DNA from: Ectocarpus siliculosus
Taxonomy: Eukaryota; Sar; Phaeophyceae; Ectocarpales; Ectocarpaceae
Length of the DNA stretch: 49,401 nucleotides
Direction: 5' to 3'
NCBI GenBank assembly: GCA_000310025.1
Contig: FN649732.1
Span: 1,796,391-1,845,791, forward strand
The notes beneath the pieces are model-generated. The model saw nothing but the letters and a program-made list of their open reading frames with translations, was not told the DNA's origin and did not search any database. The number at the start of each line of letters is the position of its first letter. Position 1 is the first letter of the stretch. The position numbers and the translations under genes were made by a program. Positions 33,183-45,273 of the stretch are shown piece by piece.

Positions 33183-33395
33183 TATCTGTCGTTGATTTCT
33201 ATTGACTTGCGGACCCCTCGGGGCCAGTTTATTTGAGTGTACCTTTTTAGGGTAAGTTAACCTGTGACCACGGGAATCGACCGCGTCGAGTGTTGGATCA
33301 GTACGGACATACGAAGGTACTGGGTAGAGAGAGATCGGAACGGTTTTTAATGTGAAGACAACAACAACAACAACAACAACAACAATCCTCTCATG
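33183..33395 (-). repeat. Dispersed repeat family A, inverted copy
   Basis: The reverse complement aligns with 8944-9131 from 'aacgacagata' through 'gtcgattcccgtggtcacag' to the GTT microsatellite (ACA run at about 33359-33385). Differences are scattered substitutions and small indels, so the copies are not recent. Confidence 0.75.
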
Positions 33396-34803
33396 AAATA
33401 TTTACGTTAGTTAATGTTCCCTCCGAGCGAAGAATTTTTTCTGTCGAAGCACGACGAGCGGTCTCCATCCATCTCCCGTGATTATCATTTTCCTCCTTCG
33501 CTTTTCTTCGCGCGAAGAAAATTTTTCTGCGCACGAGAGGTGGTCTCGATTCGCCCTCTCTCGTCTCCTCTCTCCGAGAAGGAAAAAAACCGGGGTCAAA
33601 AGTCGACACCAGAAGCGCGCCCGCACTTCAGACTAAGAGCCCAGGAGTTGAGAAATTTAGCCCGAAAAAAAGAACTCTTGTAAGAGCTTGAGCACCATTT
33701 GTGAGCTCGGTCTAGAACCCTAAAACCTACCGGTACTTATTATAAAGTGGCAATTCGTAGGATGACCCCAGGAATACAGTAAGAACCCCAGCCTCGTCCG
33801 AAACTATGAGGTAAGTGCGGGCGCGTTCTGTATATATGTAAAGGTCGTCAGATTTTCCGCGACGGACACTGAGGTACGTTGTCATTTACTTCATTCAACT
33901 GCTCGAGTATCACGCAACGGAAAAGCCACTACTGTTGTCTTCTCGGCACGGCCTCTCATCATCTCTTTGAAAACTACTGCAGAAGTAGTAGTAGCCCTCG
34001 ACCTTCTTCGGCGACACCCACGTATTCATTTCTAACTAAGCCCTTTCTCCGATCCAAAGATCGCAATCCCTTAGTCTGCGCCTCTCCAACGGCCGTTAGC
34101 TAACGGTGCTCTTCGTGCCTGCTGCTTGCTCTAAATAATAGATAAAAAAGAAACTCACTGTTCTTCCCGCAGGTCAAACACAAATCGAAAAAATAACGAG
34201 ATTCGTGGGTCACCTCTATCGACTACACCATCAACACGACTGCAAGAAAAACGCCTACTACGTCTGTGTTTTAGTCAGATCAATCAAACGCATTTTTTTA
34301 CAATAACCTGCGGTGCATGTAGTACGTGCGCTCATCTGCCTAACGACCGCTCCCAGCAGGACGACCTCAAACCGAAGCCAACACAATCACCAACAACCAC
34401 AACCACGGTACAAAAATTAAAAAAAAACTACACCCTAAGCCCAAAACATTGGCTCCACCTAAACAATAGCCTCTCACTCACGCCATGGGCTTCATTGCGC
34501 TCCCGTGCACACTAGGGAGAGAAGGCGTATGCTTGAATGAAACGGCCAACAAATTCACACCGCCCAGCAAACACGAGGCGTTGCGGGTACACATCATGAT
34601 TTGGTTGCCAACAAAGGACACAGCCCGCTGTTGGACTACAACTAACTCCCGCACTTGATAAAAAAAGAACACCATTCTTACTTCCTAACGCCATGCTACG
34701 GATGGCCGCTGTACAGGGTATAGAGTAGGGGTTCTCTTCTCGACCGAGCTTACAAATGATGCTCAAGGTATTTGTAGGCTTCATCAACATATTATCTGCT
34801 GAG
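33396..34803. other. Intergenic sequence downstream of the PPR gene
   Basis: This interval should hold the 3' UTR of the minus-strand PPR gene. A small palindrome (cttcgcgcgaag) occurs near 33506. No exon or RNA gene was recognised. Confidence 0.35.
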
Positions 34804-37800
34804 TTAAGTGCGGACGCTCTCTGCGCTTCTGCCTGGCGGCCCCGCAGTCCTGAACGAATCAGCTAGCAGCCGCAGGGCCTTGTTGTAGACGTAGTGCGCC
34901 CCCGTGAGCTTAAGGAGCCCTTCCTCCTCCTCCCGTATCGCCACCAGCAGCTCGAGCATCGCTGACGCCTGCCCGTTAGCGGCGGCCGACCACAGGGTCT
35001 CGCTCCACGCGCGTTCCCGCCTCCCCACGGTGGTGAAGAAGGCGGTACTGCTGGCGGTGCTCGTGATGTTGGTGGCGGCGGCGGCGGCGGCGGCCTCTGG
35101 GGCGTGATCAGCACCAAGGAGGGGCCGCTGCTGGTGCTGCGATTCCTGCTGGTGCTGGTGCTGCTGGTACTTCTGCTGCTGTTGCTGATGCTGTTGTTGT
35201 TGTTGCTGCTGCTGCTGCTGCTGCTGGTGGTACCCTCGCCGAGCGGGCATCTCGCTCTCCGCCTCAAGAACCACCGCCACCGGGGGGGATCTCCGGTCCG
35301 GACAGAGGTCGTCATCGTCGCTGTCCGGGGGAAGATCCCGCAACAGACCAACGGCGTCCGCCGACCTCCCGGCAGCCGCGCACGCCTTCGCACCGGTCAG
35401 GGTGCTCGACCAGTACGGCTTTCCGTCCCCGCTAAGGGATGCAGCCCGCGCTTCCTGGGGTTTCGTTTTCATCACACGGACGGTTTTCAACAACAAAAAA
35501 ATGCGGCTCGGGACGAGGGGGGTGCGGTGTCATTCCAGGTGGTTGGGGGATGAAGCAAGGGGGGTGGCCGCAGTAATCCATGAGTACCAGCGCCACAGAG
35601 ATCGAGCGTATTGCCCCAGTTGGAAGCATGGGGATTAGCTGGCGGCTGCTATTTTTTCGTCAATAAGGAAACAGCAACGAATACCTCAGCTTCGCCTTGT
35701 GGAGCTTGTTCTGCATTCACACACTCTGTTCGATAACGATGGCATTACGTAATATTCTCGACATGTAGAATATGTGGCAAGTGTCAGGTTTGAGAGCGCG
35801 CAGGAGCTACCACGACCGTAGAAAGACCACCAACCGGCGTAAAGAGGGCATGGCAAAAACGTTTCACGGTGTTTCTTTCGCTCTGGGGGGACTTGGACAT
35901 GGCACCAAGGGCCTCTCCCTTGGTCGAACGAACTATTGCTGTGCGCACACGCGCATTGCCAACAACGAATATACCACCTTCATGAGGGAGAGCACGGTTT
36001 CGCCGTCTTTTTGACAACAACAAATATACCTTCACGAGGGAGAGCACGGTTTCGACGTCCCCAGCCAAAGCAAACGCCTCCATTGCCGACGCGAACGAGC
36101 GATCCCCTGGCGGTATCCCCGCCTTTGCCATGCCCCGCAGAATCACCAGAGCCCCTGCCGGGTCTCCGGCACGCCTGCGTTTTCATTTCATTTTTCGTCG
36201 ATTTTTCGGCGAGCATGGGGTGGTGTGGAGCCGATACGCGAGATTCGAATGTGCGTGCAAGAAGGCCCACTTTTCCGTTTGTATACTACGGCGCAAAACG
36301 CCAGAAAACAAGAAAAACGAATACCAAATTCAGAGAGAGGCAAAGGCTTCCACCTTCCACCCCCGTCGCCTTCTGTCCGCGCACGCATACGTACCTTCTT
36401 GGCGAAAAAAAAAACACGAAAATAACATGCGGAGAGTAGTGCTGAGGTTGCTGGGGAAGTGGTCTGCAACCCCTTACATACCACCGCGACGTTGGCCCTA
36501 CGACAAGGCAGCGAACGCCGGTGCTCGGTACAACACGTATCGAAATGTTCTTATCCGCCCTGACGACCCCCCCACCCAAAACCACACACAAACATTCTTG
36601 GCGAAAAAACAACCGCAAAAATAGCAAATTGTCCCACTCGCTTCGAAGACTGCGACACATTCCCATCGACTGATCGACTGTGGCACTGTCAGTCTTTCTG
36701 TGGGATGTATATTACAAAAAAAAAGAAAGCAAAATGCTGCTTACCCGCAAGCCTGCATGGCGAGGCGGAAAGACTTCCCGTCCGGGGAAACACCTTCTTT
36801 CTTCATCTCCGACAGGATGCGGAGGGAGTCCTCTCGCCTACCGTCCTGCCAAGACAGCAAAAAAGTGGGGCGATGCGCCAGAACAGTGTGTGTAAACATC
36901 GGGCAGCCACAAAGTGTTTCTTCGCGTGCCTTCTGCGGTGCTTGCCCTGACTTTTATCACAAGCTACTGGAACAGAAGAAAAAAAATTAACAACAAAGTC
37001 CGGTACAAAACGGTAGCGGGGTTCATCGACTCACCTTAGCACAGGCGAGGAGTGCGGAGTTGAAGGTGATGAGGGTGCGGCTCACGCCACCAGACTTCAT
37101 CCGGCCCAGGAGGGCCAGCACCTGCCGGGGTAATAAGACAAACAAAAAGCGAATCGTGTAAAAATGGTTGGTATTGATGCCTCCACAATGAGTTGGTGTT
37201 CCCGCTGTTGTCGTTCTTGTTAATTTTTTTCACAAAAAAAAACGGTTTCGGCTTCTGCCTACTACTGTTGTCTTTCACATAAAAAAAAATACATCAAATA
37301 AAGGTTACGCCTTCGAATACCATCCATTCCTCTACTCCAACTAACGCGGAAGTAACATTAGCGTGTAAACATATAATCTACGGCGCGGTACGTAGTTGGT
37401 TAGCGCGTTAAGATATACCATACCTCGTCCGCTTTCCCGGCCCTCTCGCATGACTTCACTGCCGAGCTGAAGCTGTACGTGGTGGGGAGAAGGTCCGCCC
37501 GTCTCATGTCCCCCAGCAGACGAAGCGTCCTATTTGCGTCTCCCCTTCTCGCGCACGCAGACAGGGCGAGGTTGAAGCTCAGCAGGTCGGGTTGGTACCT
37601 GTTTCGTTGACCAAACAGAGGTATCACGTTAACCGGAGACGTGTAGGTAGATGGCAAAGGTTGATGACGGATCGGATCAGTTCTTGACGTGAAAGAGCGA
37701 ACGAGGTATCTTTACACGTCAACAACAAAAACAACTGTACACAAGACGAAGGGCCAAAATCAGGGCCTGCGGTTGTCCGACTGTCTGGCGACGTTGGTTT

Positions 37801-40800
37801 GGAGCTGCGCGCATCGAGGTTGCGCCTGATGGCTCGTCAAACCCAGCAACGAAACCGAGCGACCTCCATGAAAAGGTACGGGCTGTACGGAGCTGCATCG
37901 ACCCTCGTGCTCAGCCAACAGGGAGAGACAGGACCGCCTTCCCGAGATTGATAAGGCCATGAGGAAATAGATCAGGGAGGGGGCACGCAGACCGCATTCC
38001 CTAACCCTAACCCTAACCCAACTTCCCCGATTGCATGCCTTATCCAACATTTTTACTCAATAGAAAAACCTTAGAAGGCGACTGCCTCGCAGAGACAAGC
38101 TCGGCAAGCCGGGTCGTGGAGTCTTCCTTACGGACTGGTCTGAATGTACGATAAACGCGAGATCGACGTTGCATGCTGTCAAAGGACTCTTGATCTATAG
38201 GGAAATGAGCGATTGGTGAAACATCTACGGCTTTCGGGATGCGACAGTTACACGAGACTGTCAAGCCAGCGCTTCTACCATCGTGGTATCCCAGCGTATC
38301 CAACCCGTCCAACATGTCTTCGTTTCCTTCTCAACACATGTACGTCGTGTCTCATGCTCCTCATCTCAACGTTATCCAATGACCATAAAACATCTCGTCG
38401 TTACACCGGTTAGCTACAATAACTGCCGTCGGCAGAAGGACACGCACCCCGCCTTCTGCATTTCCTCAACCAGCGGCATCACGCGCTCCCAGCGTCTTAT
38501 CCCCCCCAACCCCTTGCCTCCCGCGGGCTCCGCACCCAGTACCTCCCCCCCCTCGTCCCTTGGATCATCTTCGCCACCGCCCGAAGCCCCTATTCTACCG
38601 CGTCCTCCGGAAACAGGGGATGAAACAGTTCCGTCCCCGGATTTTAATCCGCCGCCCGCGGAGGCGTGAATGAGCGCGTTGTAGGTGATGGCGTTCGGCA
38701 GGATTCCCTCCGATATCATTTTCTGGAAGAGGTTGAGAGCCTCGTCTGGTAGCCCGCCTTTGCCGCACACGTCTATCAAGGAGCTGTGTGTGGGGAATAG
38801 GGGTGGGGGGAGGAGGGGGGGGGGGTACAAAAAAGCATGGAAGGATAGACACACACAAAGGTGTGTGAGACAGACACAGACAGAGACAGATACACCAGAA
38901 ACCAAGAGACGCAGACAACTACAGAGGCACAGAAAGACAAAGACACAGACACAGACACAGACGGAGACAATACGGGCAGCCAATGGTAAAGAGAGAAGCG
39001 CCGACAGAGCCAACCGCAAAAGGGGAAAAAATATTGTGTCGAACGGCGGTAAAGCAGGAGTTGTAGTCGTGAGTAGGAGGCTGTGGCGGTGTGGGGAAAC
39101 AAAGCAAAAAAAACGACAAAAGAAAAACAAAACACGCACTTACCTGTAAGTTATCACGGTGCGGGGCACCCTCCTCTCCTCCATCTCCTTCAGCAGCGGC
39201 AGGGCTTCGTCGGCAGATCCCGCGTGGCCGCAAGCCGCGATCGCAGCGTTGTACGCCGACGCACCCACCTTTTTCGGGGGGGGGGGGGGCGTCGCGATAC
39301 ACACATAGCCGATGGTTTGGTTGCGCTTGGGGTTGGGGTGGACATCGGTTGCGCGAAGGCACGGACAATATTATTGTGGTTTCTCGATAGTGGAACATCT
39401 TGGTGGTGGTGGTGGTGTTTGCACTGAGGATATGGGAGGTGCCATCTCTACCCCTTTTAACGTATTAGCGTACCTCAATCCCCGCTAGTCGAGCTTCCTT
39501 AAGCAGGCCGAGTGCCCGGTCCAGCTGCCGGGAGTTCCCGCAGGCGTTAATGGCGGAGGCGTACGTTACAGAATTCGGCGTCACCCCACCGTCCATCACC
39601 ATCTCTTCCATCACGCCGAGGGCTTCCTTCCAGAGGCCCGCCATACCCAAGGCGTTGATCACGCTGTTGAAGCTGGGATAGTGAAAACGTGGGATGCGGT
39701 ATCACGCTGTTGAAGCTGGAATAGTGCAACCGTGGGATGCGGTATCACACTGTTGAAGCTGGAATAGTGCAACCGTGGGATGCGGTATCACGCTGTTGAA
39801 GCTGGAACGTGCAACCGTGGATATGCGGCAACACGTTGTTGAGGGCGGCATACCGAAACGTTAGATGGTTCGGCCGTCTGTATGGTTCTGAGAAGTTATC
39901 CTTGGATGTTCTCACAACCCTGCTGGCTATTGAGTCTGGAGAAAAACAGTGTACCTAGTGCGTGTGACGAGCAATTAATTTACCAACACATTCGAATATA
40001 AGTACTTCGAGTATGGTGTTTTTCTCTTGCCGCAGAAAATGTTTATGCCAAGAAGCAGCGTAGGTTATACTGGCACATGCCGAACAACGAGCCGCGTGTG
40101 ATTTCATCATAGGCAGTTGCTCGTGGTTGATGGTTGATCACGCTGCGGTTGAATCTCGCAAAACCAACGCATACCAGCAAATGGGTTGGCACAGACAATG
40201 GCGTATTTCCTAGAGCGTCGATCACGCCGGGGGAGCTGGAACTTTGTCATGTGAACATGTGAAACGACAGAATGATTGTGATTTTTCATCGCAAGTAAAG
40301 AGAGCAAAACAAAGAGTGACGACAAAAAAAAAGCAGAGAACAGGCGTCCGAACGACTTGTATTGTCGACATTCTGCTGGTCGCGCTCTGATGATCGTTCA
40401 CACGGCTTAAGCCGCAACTGCCAGGGGGTTGCGCCGTAGCATACGACTCGCACACCACTTGATGAGATGAGATCGATCACAGCACCGAAGGACACGAGCG
40501 CGTTTAAAGGTTAGTCCTGACCAGCCCCACACTTTTGGAGCTGCAATTACGTGTGCTGGTGACTACGGGCTGTCGGAAACAAGAGCTCGTTTTCGCCGAC
40601 CAGGCTTGACCACATAAATACAATAACCGCCCTCCATATATAGAGGTGTAAGGCATGAAATAGCCAGTAGAAGACGGCACCTATACTGGGGCACAGAAGT
40701 TGGGCGGACACAGGCGGGAAGTGATTTCGACAGGATAGAGAGGACAGCGAAAACGTTCTTGAGCCACCTTTGGCAGGGTAGGAAGGAACGATTGGCCATC

Positions 40801-43358
40801 GGTGATCGGTTCTGTCGGAACAAATGCTCCGTCCTCTCGAGAACGCTTCTTCTAACAGCTGAGGTGTGCAAAACCGATGCCCTAACTAACCTGACGACGT
40901 CCGGCGATACACCGTCCGAACGCATGACCCCAAGCAACGCTTTCGCTCTCTCGTGGAGGCGTCCCTTAGCGCACGCGTCGATGCAAATGTTGAAGCAAAA
41001 CGCGTCCGGCCTTAACGACGCCGCGTTCGCCTCCCCCGATTCGGCGTCGCCCCCTCTTTCCCGCTCCCCTCTCGCAGATCGCCGCATAGTCTCTAGGAGA
41101 GAGAGGGCTTCTCCCGTTCGACCTGCTGCCCTACAGGCCCTCACTGTAAAATACGAGACGCACAACGGCAGCTAGTAGTGATGAGAAATGGCCAGATTGT
41201 CACTACAAAAAGGCCAGTGTCTCACTACCAAAGGACACAACACACAGCCGCAGTTGTAATAGGGAGTAAAGGGAAATCGTGGAAACGGGAGATGTGGGAG
41301 ATGTGGGTGATAAGGAGCACGAAAGGAGGACTATTGTCTCGCACCGCAGGGCTACAAGTACCGAGGGGAAGGGGGGCTCCGTAAGAAAGAGGGGAAGAAA
41401 GAACCTGCTTCGTTCCGCCAACGAACTTCAATTCCCATGCACATTCATATGCTCAACGGAGACAAGCTCACCCGGAAATACATCCAACCCGTCACCACAC
41501 AGCTATTACACCGAAATGTGCAAGCGGGCATTCTTTGTTGAACAGCATTGTAGCATCAACCACGACAACCCTTAGGGCACCGGCTGAATTGCTCGGGTTA
41601 TTGGAGTACGGCAGAATTACAACTCAGATCGTGTGCCGTGGTTTGCGGGGGGCGGGGGGTCGGGAGCGCGCGCCTCGCTCGCAACCGCTCTCTTGCACTA
41701 GGTGGACGCGATACAAAAATCGCACGGCTCAAAGGAGATTTCATGCGTGAGAATATCGAATCGCGCCGTAGGGGTCCTCTTGGGGTAACCCCCCGGCCCT
41801 AGCCTAGTCGAGACCAAGGTAACAGCATATCAACATCGCGGCGTTCTGTTCAGTTCACAAGAGAGGTAAGTATCACGACATGGTTTGACCCAGGGTCTCT
41901 GCTGTATGCACTAGAGCCTGGGGGGTGTCCCCCCCACGAGTTCGAAAATACTTCCGATATTGTGTGAGGCACAGTTCGAGGCTGGCGCCTAAACCCAATC
42001 CCTCTTGCCTACTGTTTGGCTTGGCACAGAGTCCTACATGGCGATGGTTCTGCCCGAGGAAAGGTAGATATCAAGTCAGGCTTCGGGCAGAAACGCGATG
42101 TGGAAGTCTGCCCGAAGCCAGCGAAGGGGAAGAGGGATTGGGTTTGTGCGCCAGCTTCAAGCTTTGCCTCACACATTCGTCTGAATTTCTTTTTCCTTTC
42201 ACGGGAGAAGCGCGCCCACCCGAACGCGAAACACCGGTGGCGAGACCGTGATGGCTGTGCCGTTTCACTCCCTTGGTTGTTGCAGCCTTGGCCTCTTCAA
42301 GTGGAATGAACGTCCTTCGAAAGAGAAGAAAGGAAACCCCTACCAAAACAAAAACAAGAGTACCGGCCGGTTTTTCTCACTCGCAGCGCTGTACGTGTGT
42401 ATATCCGGCCGCACCCCCTGTCTCGGCATGTCCTTCAGGAGCGCCAACGCCTCCTTCCATCGCCCCGACGTGGCCATAGCCTCCACAGCCGAGGTGTGGC
42501 ACCGTGCGCAAGCCGCCCCCTCCGCCGACCTGTCGCCGTGCGCGTTGGGGCGTGGAGGAGTGAAACGTCGCTGGGTTGGTGGGTGCAACGGGTTCGGGTT
42601 GTTGGAGACAGATAGACGGGCGGACACAACCGAATAGTGACACAGGCACCTGAGGAGGGGAGGGAGAACGAGAACCGAAGACATCAAGCCTGCGCAAATG
42701 TATAAAATGGAGGGAGGGAAAGGGAAGTCCATCATTATCACGGTCCGGACCACGCCGAGGGCGACACAACACTGACGGCATATAGGCGGCAGTAGCAGCA
42801 GCTAACGTAGGAAGGACAATGTTCTTTGGCAACACTAGCTGTGGATCGTCGGCGCGTTGACCCCGAAAACACAGAAAACCTGGCCGGTGAAGATCGATTG
42901 TACCGAGCAGCGTGGGGCACCGTAATGTAGAATGGAAATAATGCCGTCCCTCCCGGGAAGCCCCCGCGAACGGCGAGAGATGAACGGCGCCGTACTGGTT
43001 GTGTCTTCCAGCCCCCTCCCAAAAACGCCATCTCAATACTGAGGCAAGGCCACGTGCGGGGCATCCTTGCACGCGTGGTGACTCCACTCTTGAAAGCGCT
43101 CACCGCAAAGCGTGGAGGGCGCCCCGCCAATCCCGGCGTCTCCCCCTGGCCTTGATGTCTCTCTCCAACAATCTGTGGGCCCCCTCCTCCTCCTCGGGCG
43201 GCGGAGACCCGTTGAGGCTCACCACCTTGCCTCCGGCCTTACCACGTGCTGGTGCTGGCACACCCGCCTTCCCATCTGCACCCTTTCCTCCTTCGCGCCA
43301 CTGCCGCCACGAGCCTCCGGCGCTGCTCTCCCTCGGACGGCGACGTCGTTTCTGCGCC
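34804..43358 (-). CDS. Pentatricopeptide repeat (PPR) protein, 11 exons seen, first exon unresolved
   Basis: Exons: 43358-43104, 42529-42381, 41143-40891, 39672-39474, 39268-39144, 38783-38448, 37598-37424, 37121-37035, 36845-36745, 36174-36030, 35454-34804 (stop). Every join keeps frame (phases 2,1,2,0,2,2,0,0,2,0), giving 824 residues. Joined exons rebuild PPR helices, for example HTYSAAMRACRAAGRTGEAL, SFNSVINALGMAGLWKEAL, SAYNAAIAACGHAGSADEAL, SLIDVCGKGGLPDEALNLF and SFNLALSACARRGDANRTL. These 35-residue repeats bind RNA base by base, usually in mitochondria or plastids; no C-terminal editing domain is seen. The last exon holds a polyQ/His tract (about 35156-35229). The first visible exon begins with one leftover base and has no ATG, so the start lies above 43359. 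The sixth exon holds a Gly/Glu-rich insertion inside a repeat. Confidence 0.88.
35156..35229. repeat. CTG/CAG tract encoding polyQ in the PPR gene
   Basis: CTG-rich triplets with interruptions; on the coding strand they give long Gln runs broken by His, Lys and Glu. The tract falls in the last exon after the final recognisable start of a PPR motif, so it is coding. Confidence 0.85.
35958..36060 (-). repeat. Direct duplication across a PPR splice donor
   Basis: The block 'caacgaatatacc...ttcatgagggagagcacggtttcg' (about 35960-36003) is nearly repeated at about 36016-36055. On the minus strand the second block contains the exon end (GTGAAG) and its GTATAT donor. The first block is therefore a duplicate decoy donor inside the intron. 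Confidence 0.7.
37895..38060 (-). repeat. Dispersed repeat C with internal telomere-type array
   Basis: Contains CCCTAACCCTAACCCTAACCC at 37999-38019. Its reverse complement matches 47365-47505 on both sides of the array ('ggataa.gcat.c.atcggggaagttg' before, 'gtctgcgt.ccccctccctg.tctatttcctcat' after). It lies in a PPR intron. Confidence 0.8.
38818..38965. repeat. Poly-G and AGACAC/AGACAG microsatellite in a PPR intron
   Basis: On the coding strand it is a pyrimidine-rich tract ending about 35 nt before the acceptor of exon 38783-38448, comparable to the tract before the KCS exon at 2889. Confidence 0.8.
39659..39845 (-). repeat. 43-bp tandem repeat carrying a splice acceptor (4-5 copies)
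   Basis: Copies begin at 39661, 39704, 39747, 39790 and, degenerate, 39833, an exact 43-bp period. On the coding strand each of the first four contains CCAG followed by CTTCAACAG.GTGAT, that is, the 3' splice site plus the first bases of exon 39672-39474. Only the 39661 copy continues into the true exon. Confidence 0.9.
42079..42119. repeat. Perfect 13-bp inverted repeat (stem-loop) in a PPR intron
   Basis: ggcttcgggcaga (42079-42091) and its exact complement (42107-42119) are separated by 15 bases. No RNA family is recognised. Confidence 0.7.
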
Positions 43359-44975
43359 CTGACAAAAACAATGCAGCAAGGCAGGGTACTGCTGTTACTT
43401 CTCTTGCTTGTGCGTACTTAGCAGCACTAGGACTAGGGTTAGGGTTAGGGCTATCACAACTGGGGGCGCTTGTTGCTCGAGAAATTAGATTCATTGGGCG
43501 TCGGAAGTTTCCTTGATAGATAGGGGCGAAAATGGTTCGCATGCTACACAGACACACACACACCAGTGGACCAACCGTCGATGCCAAGCCATACCATATT
43601 CTACAGCAGCTGCACTCGTCGTCAAAAGGCCCGATCTCCTGAACTGCGGGTGTACAGCAGTAACTCCCTTGTACATAGCTGCTTTGGGCGACCCGCAGTC
43701 GGGGGGATAGGGGCTCGTGGCCTGCTGTGAAGCGATGATATTTGGGTTTGGAACCAGAACTGCGAGTTTTTGGACCCGGCGACCCGGCGGCAGCCTTCGA
43801 CATCAAAGCCCCAGCATCAGATCTGAGAGTATGCATACCAACGCACACGTCGCCATGCACTACGTTCAATGGCTACAGGTATTTGCGCAAAAGGAAGGGT
43901 TACTTCTGCAAGTCTTACATGCTGCTGTACATGAGCCCGGGCCGTTTTCGATGTTCGACCCAAATCATCTTGAATTTAGAGCGCCAATATCAGTGTTGTC
44001 CCATGTCCATCTCTCGTCTATGCAGCAGGTAAAAACTCAGGCAAAGCACAGCGTTGAACATAGACATAGCAGGGGTATATACAGGCAGCCGAGGTCAGCG
44101 GTAGCCAACTCGCTTCCGCACAACAAGGTACCGTTGGTTGTAGAGACACCTGCCGCTGTCATTTACCTTGCAATATCACTAGAGGCAGCGACGTGACCAT
44201 CCGAGTCTAAGAGTCGAGAACCGTGCAGAGAGCTCGACCCCCGCCAGCACCGCGTCCTCGTCGCAGCTGTGGCGCAACTGATCCTATGCGCGCTTCTTCG
44301 CAGTGGGATGGGGGCTGATGGCGATGCGAGCACGAAACCAAGAGAAGCAGCAGGCTGCTGACCATGGTGCATGTTGAGCAGCCAACAGCCGTAGTAGATG
44401 CGAGGCAGGGGTGAAAAACCTTGTCGGATTGATGGTGATGTCGTTGAAGAAGTTCCTTCTACGCCAAGAAGTAAACTGCACACATATCGGAGGCACCTAT
44501 CTGTGTCTGGCAATAAGCAGCTGCAGTAGCAGCAGCAGCAGCAGCAGCTCAATGAGGTGTATATGGTTCAGTTGAACATTGCGACATTATGCGACCGCTG
44601 CTGGCTCTCACGCAATTGTCGGCCTATGGCGTTCTATTCTGCGGTGCCCCCATGACGAACATTTTCGGGCAGCTTGATCCCACACAGCCCTGCAGCGAGC
44701 TAGCGGGCACAGCAGAAGCAATTGCTGTGGTGCCAAGACGAAACCCTCGCCTGCTTTGCGAGGCAACGGGTAACCGAAAACCTTCACGTGAAGAACTCTG
44801 TGCCTTCGCAGCTGCCCCTTTCCGCCGAGGGGGGGGCATCTCGCGGGAAGTTTCCCTCTTTCAAACAGGAATCGACGCACTGCTTGTCATCACAAACCAC
44901 CATACGCCCTCGGCGCACACCAACGCTGCAATAGACAGCGAGAGAGAGAGAGAGAGATAGACATAACAGTGAAAT
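43359..44975. other. Interval between the PPR and myosin genes
   Basis: The unresolved first exon(s) of the minus-strand PPR gene and the promoters of both divergent genes should be here. A minus-strand frame with an ATG near 43803 (MSKAAAGSPGPKTRSS) is a possible but unproven first exon. GCA and GAGA microsatellites lie at about 44522-44545 and 44939-44957. Confidence 0.4.
43433..43450 (+). repeat. Internal telomere-type repeat
   Basis: CTAGGGTTAGGGTTAGGG, immediately upstream of the first visible PPR exon. Its flanks do not match dispersed repeat C. Confidence 0.75.
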
Positions 44976-45240
44976 ATGGAGGTCGGAGCGGCTGTTTGGG
45001 TGAAGGACAAGGAGGGCGAGGAGGCCTGGGTTGCGGGTACGGTGCTCGAGAAGAGCGCGGGGAAGCCTTGCAAGGTCGAGATCGAGGTGGACGAAGAATT
45101 CTCGGAGGAGCCACTCACGTTCACACTACGGGAGGAAGATGGTGAGTAGCATATCGTAGTATTTAGTGTGTGAGCGGATTTCGGTTCGAGTATGTATGTA
45201 CCTGCTGCTTTGCGCCGCTTGGATGGTCTGCTGCTGCTAC

Positions 45241-45273
<33 letters not shown>

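Noticed and set aside
37999-38019. A true chromosome end or telomere
   Set aside because: Only about three and a half CCCTAA units, inside a PPR intron with gene sequence on both sides and within a dispersed repeat.
39659-39845. CRISPR-like array
   Set aside because: The 43-bp units are contiguous with no distinct spacers, and the context is a eukaryotic intron.
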